Shown in pieces: positions 52,929-54,295 of a stretch of 54,295 nucleotides of DNA. Within the stretch, counting starts at the first letter, position 1. The number at the start of each line of letters is the position of its first letter. A model generated the notes under the pieces. It worked only from the letters and a program-made list of their open reading frames with translations, was not told where the DNA came from and searched no databases. Source of the stretch: Gordonia desulfuricans NBRC 100010 (GTDB lineage Bacteria > Actinomycetota > Actinomycetes > Mycobacteriales > Mycobacteriaceae); the NCBI RefSeq assembly GCF_001485495.1, contig NZ_BCNF01000057.1:1-54295 (forward strand), in the 5' to 3' direction. Both the position numbers and the translations under genes were made by a program.

Positions 52929-53828
52929 ATGACGGTGGTCCTGCTCGACCCGCATCGACCGGACATGATCCCGGTGCGGGCCCGCACCCACCTGGCGGGT
53001 GCGGTGTTCGTCACCGAGGACGTCCCGACGTCGATCCTGTGGCAGCTCGATCATTTCGAGCCGGTGTTCGTCGAGACCGACACCGCGGGGACGCTGGTGT
53101 CCACCGACGCCGCGCACCCGTTGGTGCAGGCCCGGATCGCACACGGCGACGAGGTGATCGCGTCGGCGGTGCCGGCCGGTAGCGATCTGCTGGAGGCGGT
53201 CGCGTTGATGGACACCCTGCGCCGCAACGGACCGTGGGAGAGCACCCAGACCCACGCCTCGCTCCGACGGTATCTACTCGAGGAGGTCTACGAGCTGCTC
53301 GACGCGATCGACGGCGGAGATCAGGCCGACCTGCGCGAAGAGTTGGGGGATCTGTTGCTGCAGGTGCTCTTCCATGCGCGTATCGCCGCCGACGATCCTG
53401 CGGCGCCGTTCGACATCGACGCGGTGGCGCGCAGCTTCACCCAGAAGGTGTCCGGTCGTACCCCGGGCGTGCTGTCGGGGGAGCATTCCGATCTGGAGAC
53501 CCAGATCCGGGAGTGGGAGGAACGCAAGGCCGCCGAGAAGCAGCGCGGTTCGGTCCTCGACGGGATCGCCACCACGGCGCCGGCCCTCGCGTTGACGCAG
53601 AAGGTGCTCGAGCGCCTGACCGCGGCCGGCTATCCGGTGGAACGGATCGACCCGGCGGTGCTGACCGTGACCGTGGTGGCCGGTGACGACAGTGTCGAGG
53701 CGCAGGCGCGCGAACGCACCCTGGACCTGATGGATCAGGTCCGGGCGGTCGAGGAGCAGGCGCGGATCGACGGCATCACCCTCGACGGCCCCGACGCCTG
53801 GCTCGCCGTCCTCGACCGCCAGCAGTAA
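52929..53828 (+). CDS. mazG: nucleoside triphosphate pyrophosphohydrolase
   Basis: House-cleaning enzyme of 299 residues that hydrolyses (d)NTPs, including oxidised ones, to monophosphates. An N-terminal region of about 90 residues (VVLLDPHRPDMIPVRARTHLAGAVFVTED...) precedes a single MazG domain. Metal ligands are in LLEEVYELLDAI (Glu118, Glu119, Glu122) and REELGDLLLQVLFHA (Glu138, Asp141). The catalytic stretch continues with REWEERKAAEKQRGSVLDGI. One MazG domain with an N-terminal extension matches the mycobacterial protein and not the two-domain E. coli form. Start ATG 52929 has AAAGG upstream and a TAACGT about 55 bp before. Confidence 0.9.
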   Translation: MTVVLLDPHRPDMIPVRARTHLAGAVFVTEDVPTSILWQLDHFEPVFVETDTAGTLVSTDAAHPLVQARIAHGDEVIASAVPAGSDLLEAVALMDTLRRNGPWESTQTHASLRRYLLEEVYELLDAIDGGDQADLREELGDLLLQVLFHARIAADDPAAPFDIDAVARSFTQKVSGRTPGVLSGEHSDLETQIREWEERKAAEKQRGSVLDGIATTAPALALTQKVLERLTAAGYPVERIDPAVLTVTVVAGDDSVEAQARERTLDLMDQVRAVEEQARIDGITLDGPDAWLAVLDRQQ

Positions 53829-53892
53829 CCGTCCCGGGTTCAGCTCAACCATCAACTGGGCGTTGGCTATTGAGCTGGTGATTCCTGTTGAT

Positions 53893-54066
53893 GATTGAGC
53901 CGGGCGTCCTTTGATGATTGAGCCGGGACCGAGCGTAGCGAGGACCCGTGTCGAAATCTCTGTGGGTTTCCTCGGGGTGGTGACCACCTCTGAGGTGGTC
54001 CGGTTCCGAGTTCGGCTGTCTGAGGTTTCGACTCGTCTCGTCGCTGCGCTCCTCGTCGGCTCAACC
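53893..54066. repeat. composite inverted-repeat element, copy A
   Basis: The core is 151 bp (53916-54066). It has a left arm starting GATTGAGCCGGGACCGAGC and ending GTCGAAATC, a central hairpin GACCACCTC-T-GAGGTGGTC (53982-54000), and a right arm starting GGTTTCGACTCG and ending CGGCTCAACC. The right arm is an imperfect inverse of the left. A partial extra arm (GATTGAGCCGGGCGT) lies just before it at 53893-53907. No open reading frame is carried. Confidence 0.85.
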
Positions 54067-54083
54067 ATCGTGTGGGGCAAGCT

Positions 54084-54258
54084 GATTGAGCCGGGCGTTC
54101 CACGTTGATTGAGCCGGGACCGAGCGTAGCGAGGACCCGAGTCGAAATCCCCGCAACCCGACGTCAGGAATCGACCACCTCCAAGGTGGTCACGCCACCG
54201 AATTCGGCCAACAGAGGTTTCGACACGTCTCGTCGCTACGCTCCTCAGCGGCTCAACC
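54084..54258. repeat. composite inverted-repeat element, copy B
   Basis: The same architecture as copy A, shifted by 191 bp: the extra arm at 54084-54098, left arm 54107-54149, central hairpin GACCACCT-CCA-AGGTGGTC (54173-54191) and right arm 54216-54258. The core is 152 bp. The arms are nearly identical to copy A, while the spacers between arms and hairpin have diverged, so selection or gene conversion may act on the arms and stem. Confidence 0.85.
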
Positions 54259-54295
54259 TGAATCCACCGATCCAGATGGAAAAACCTGGGCCCGA

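Noticed and set aside
53829..54295. Insertion sequence
   Set aside because: Inverted arms are present but there is no transposase frame; better described as non-coding composite repeats.

Overview
The window looks like the chromosome of a high-GC, mycolic-acid-producing actinobacterium of the order Mycobacteriales. Gordonia or a close relative is my best guess, inferred from gene content and not from a marker gene. Its backbone follows the block known in Mycobacterium tuberculosis from pabB (Rv1005c) to mazG (Rv1021). In order it carries pabB, metG, tatD, rpfB, rsmA/ksgA, ispE, pth, rplY, prs, glmU, a TetR regulator, mfd and mazG. Two genes closely resemble the mycobacterial mycolate-initiating FabH. 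At least fifteen genes have a TANNNT-type -10 element 6-8 nt before the start codon, the pattern of leaderless transcripts common in this order.

Layout. 0-3.6 kb, minus strand: SGNH hydrolase, pabB, metG. 3.7-6.0 kb: two tandem paralogous HSL-type esterases. 6.0-9.1 kb, minus strand: a GH65 disaccharide phosphorylase with its beta-phosphoglucomutase. 9.2-17.4 kb, plus strand: PhzF-like protein, tatD, rpfB, rsmA, ispE, a secreted lipase and a Uup-like ABC-F ATPase. 17.4-17.85 kb: an array of dispersed repeats. 17.9-23.9 kb: alpha/beta hydrolase, a second ABC-F protein of the antibiotic-resistance type behind a structured leader, a 3-hydroxyisobutyryl-CoA hydrolase, a lipoprotein and prfC. 24.0-30.0 kb: two mtFabH-like ketoacyl synthases flank a PadR regulator and a DrrAB-type exporter, with a decayed stretch of about 0.7 kb. 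30.1-37.7 kb: pth-rplY, an epoxide-hydrolase-like protein, an ArsC-family protein, a flavin reductase with an atypical intradiol dioxygenase, prs-glmU, fabG and tRNA-Gln(UUG). 38.3-48.3 kb: Mg2+ P-type ATPase, PaiB-like protein, Ser/Thr kinase, TetR, a four-gene ProU/OpuC osmoprotectant importer and a second TetR. 48.4-53.8 kb: DODA-type dioxygenase, mfd, mazG. 53.9-54.3 kb: two tandem copies of a composite inverted-repeat element; a fragment of the same family lies at the left edge.

How the genes fit together. The conserved core covers translation (metG, rsmA, prfC, pth, rplY, tRNA-Gln), precursor and cell-wall supply (pabB, ispE, prs, glmU, rpfB) and DNA or nucleotide maintenance (mfd, mazG, tatD). 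Inserted between core genes are accessory modules: disaccharide phosphorolysis, ribosome protection, a lipid/export locus, aromatic oxidation and osmoprotection.

The most promising non-textbook signals are four: the fabH-padR-drrAB-fabH locus with a perfect 12-bp palindrome in front of the exporter; the 151/152-bp composite repeat elements; the flavin-reductase/dioxygenase promoter, which has 20-bp-spaced direct repeats and whose dioxygenase lacks an expected iron ligand; and the structured leader of the second ABC-F gene. No phage, CRISPR array, intact insertion sequence or evident defence system was seen.
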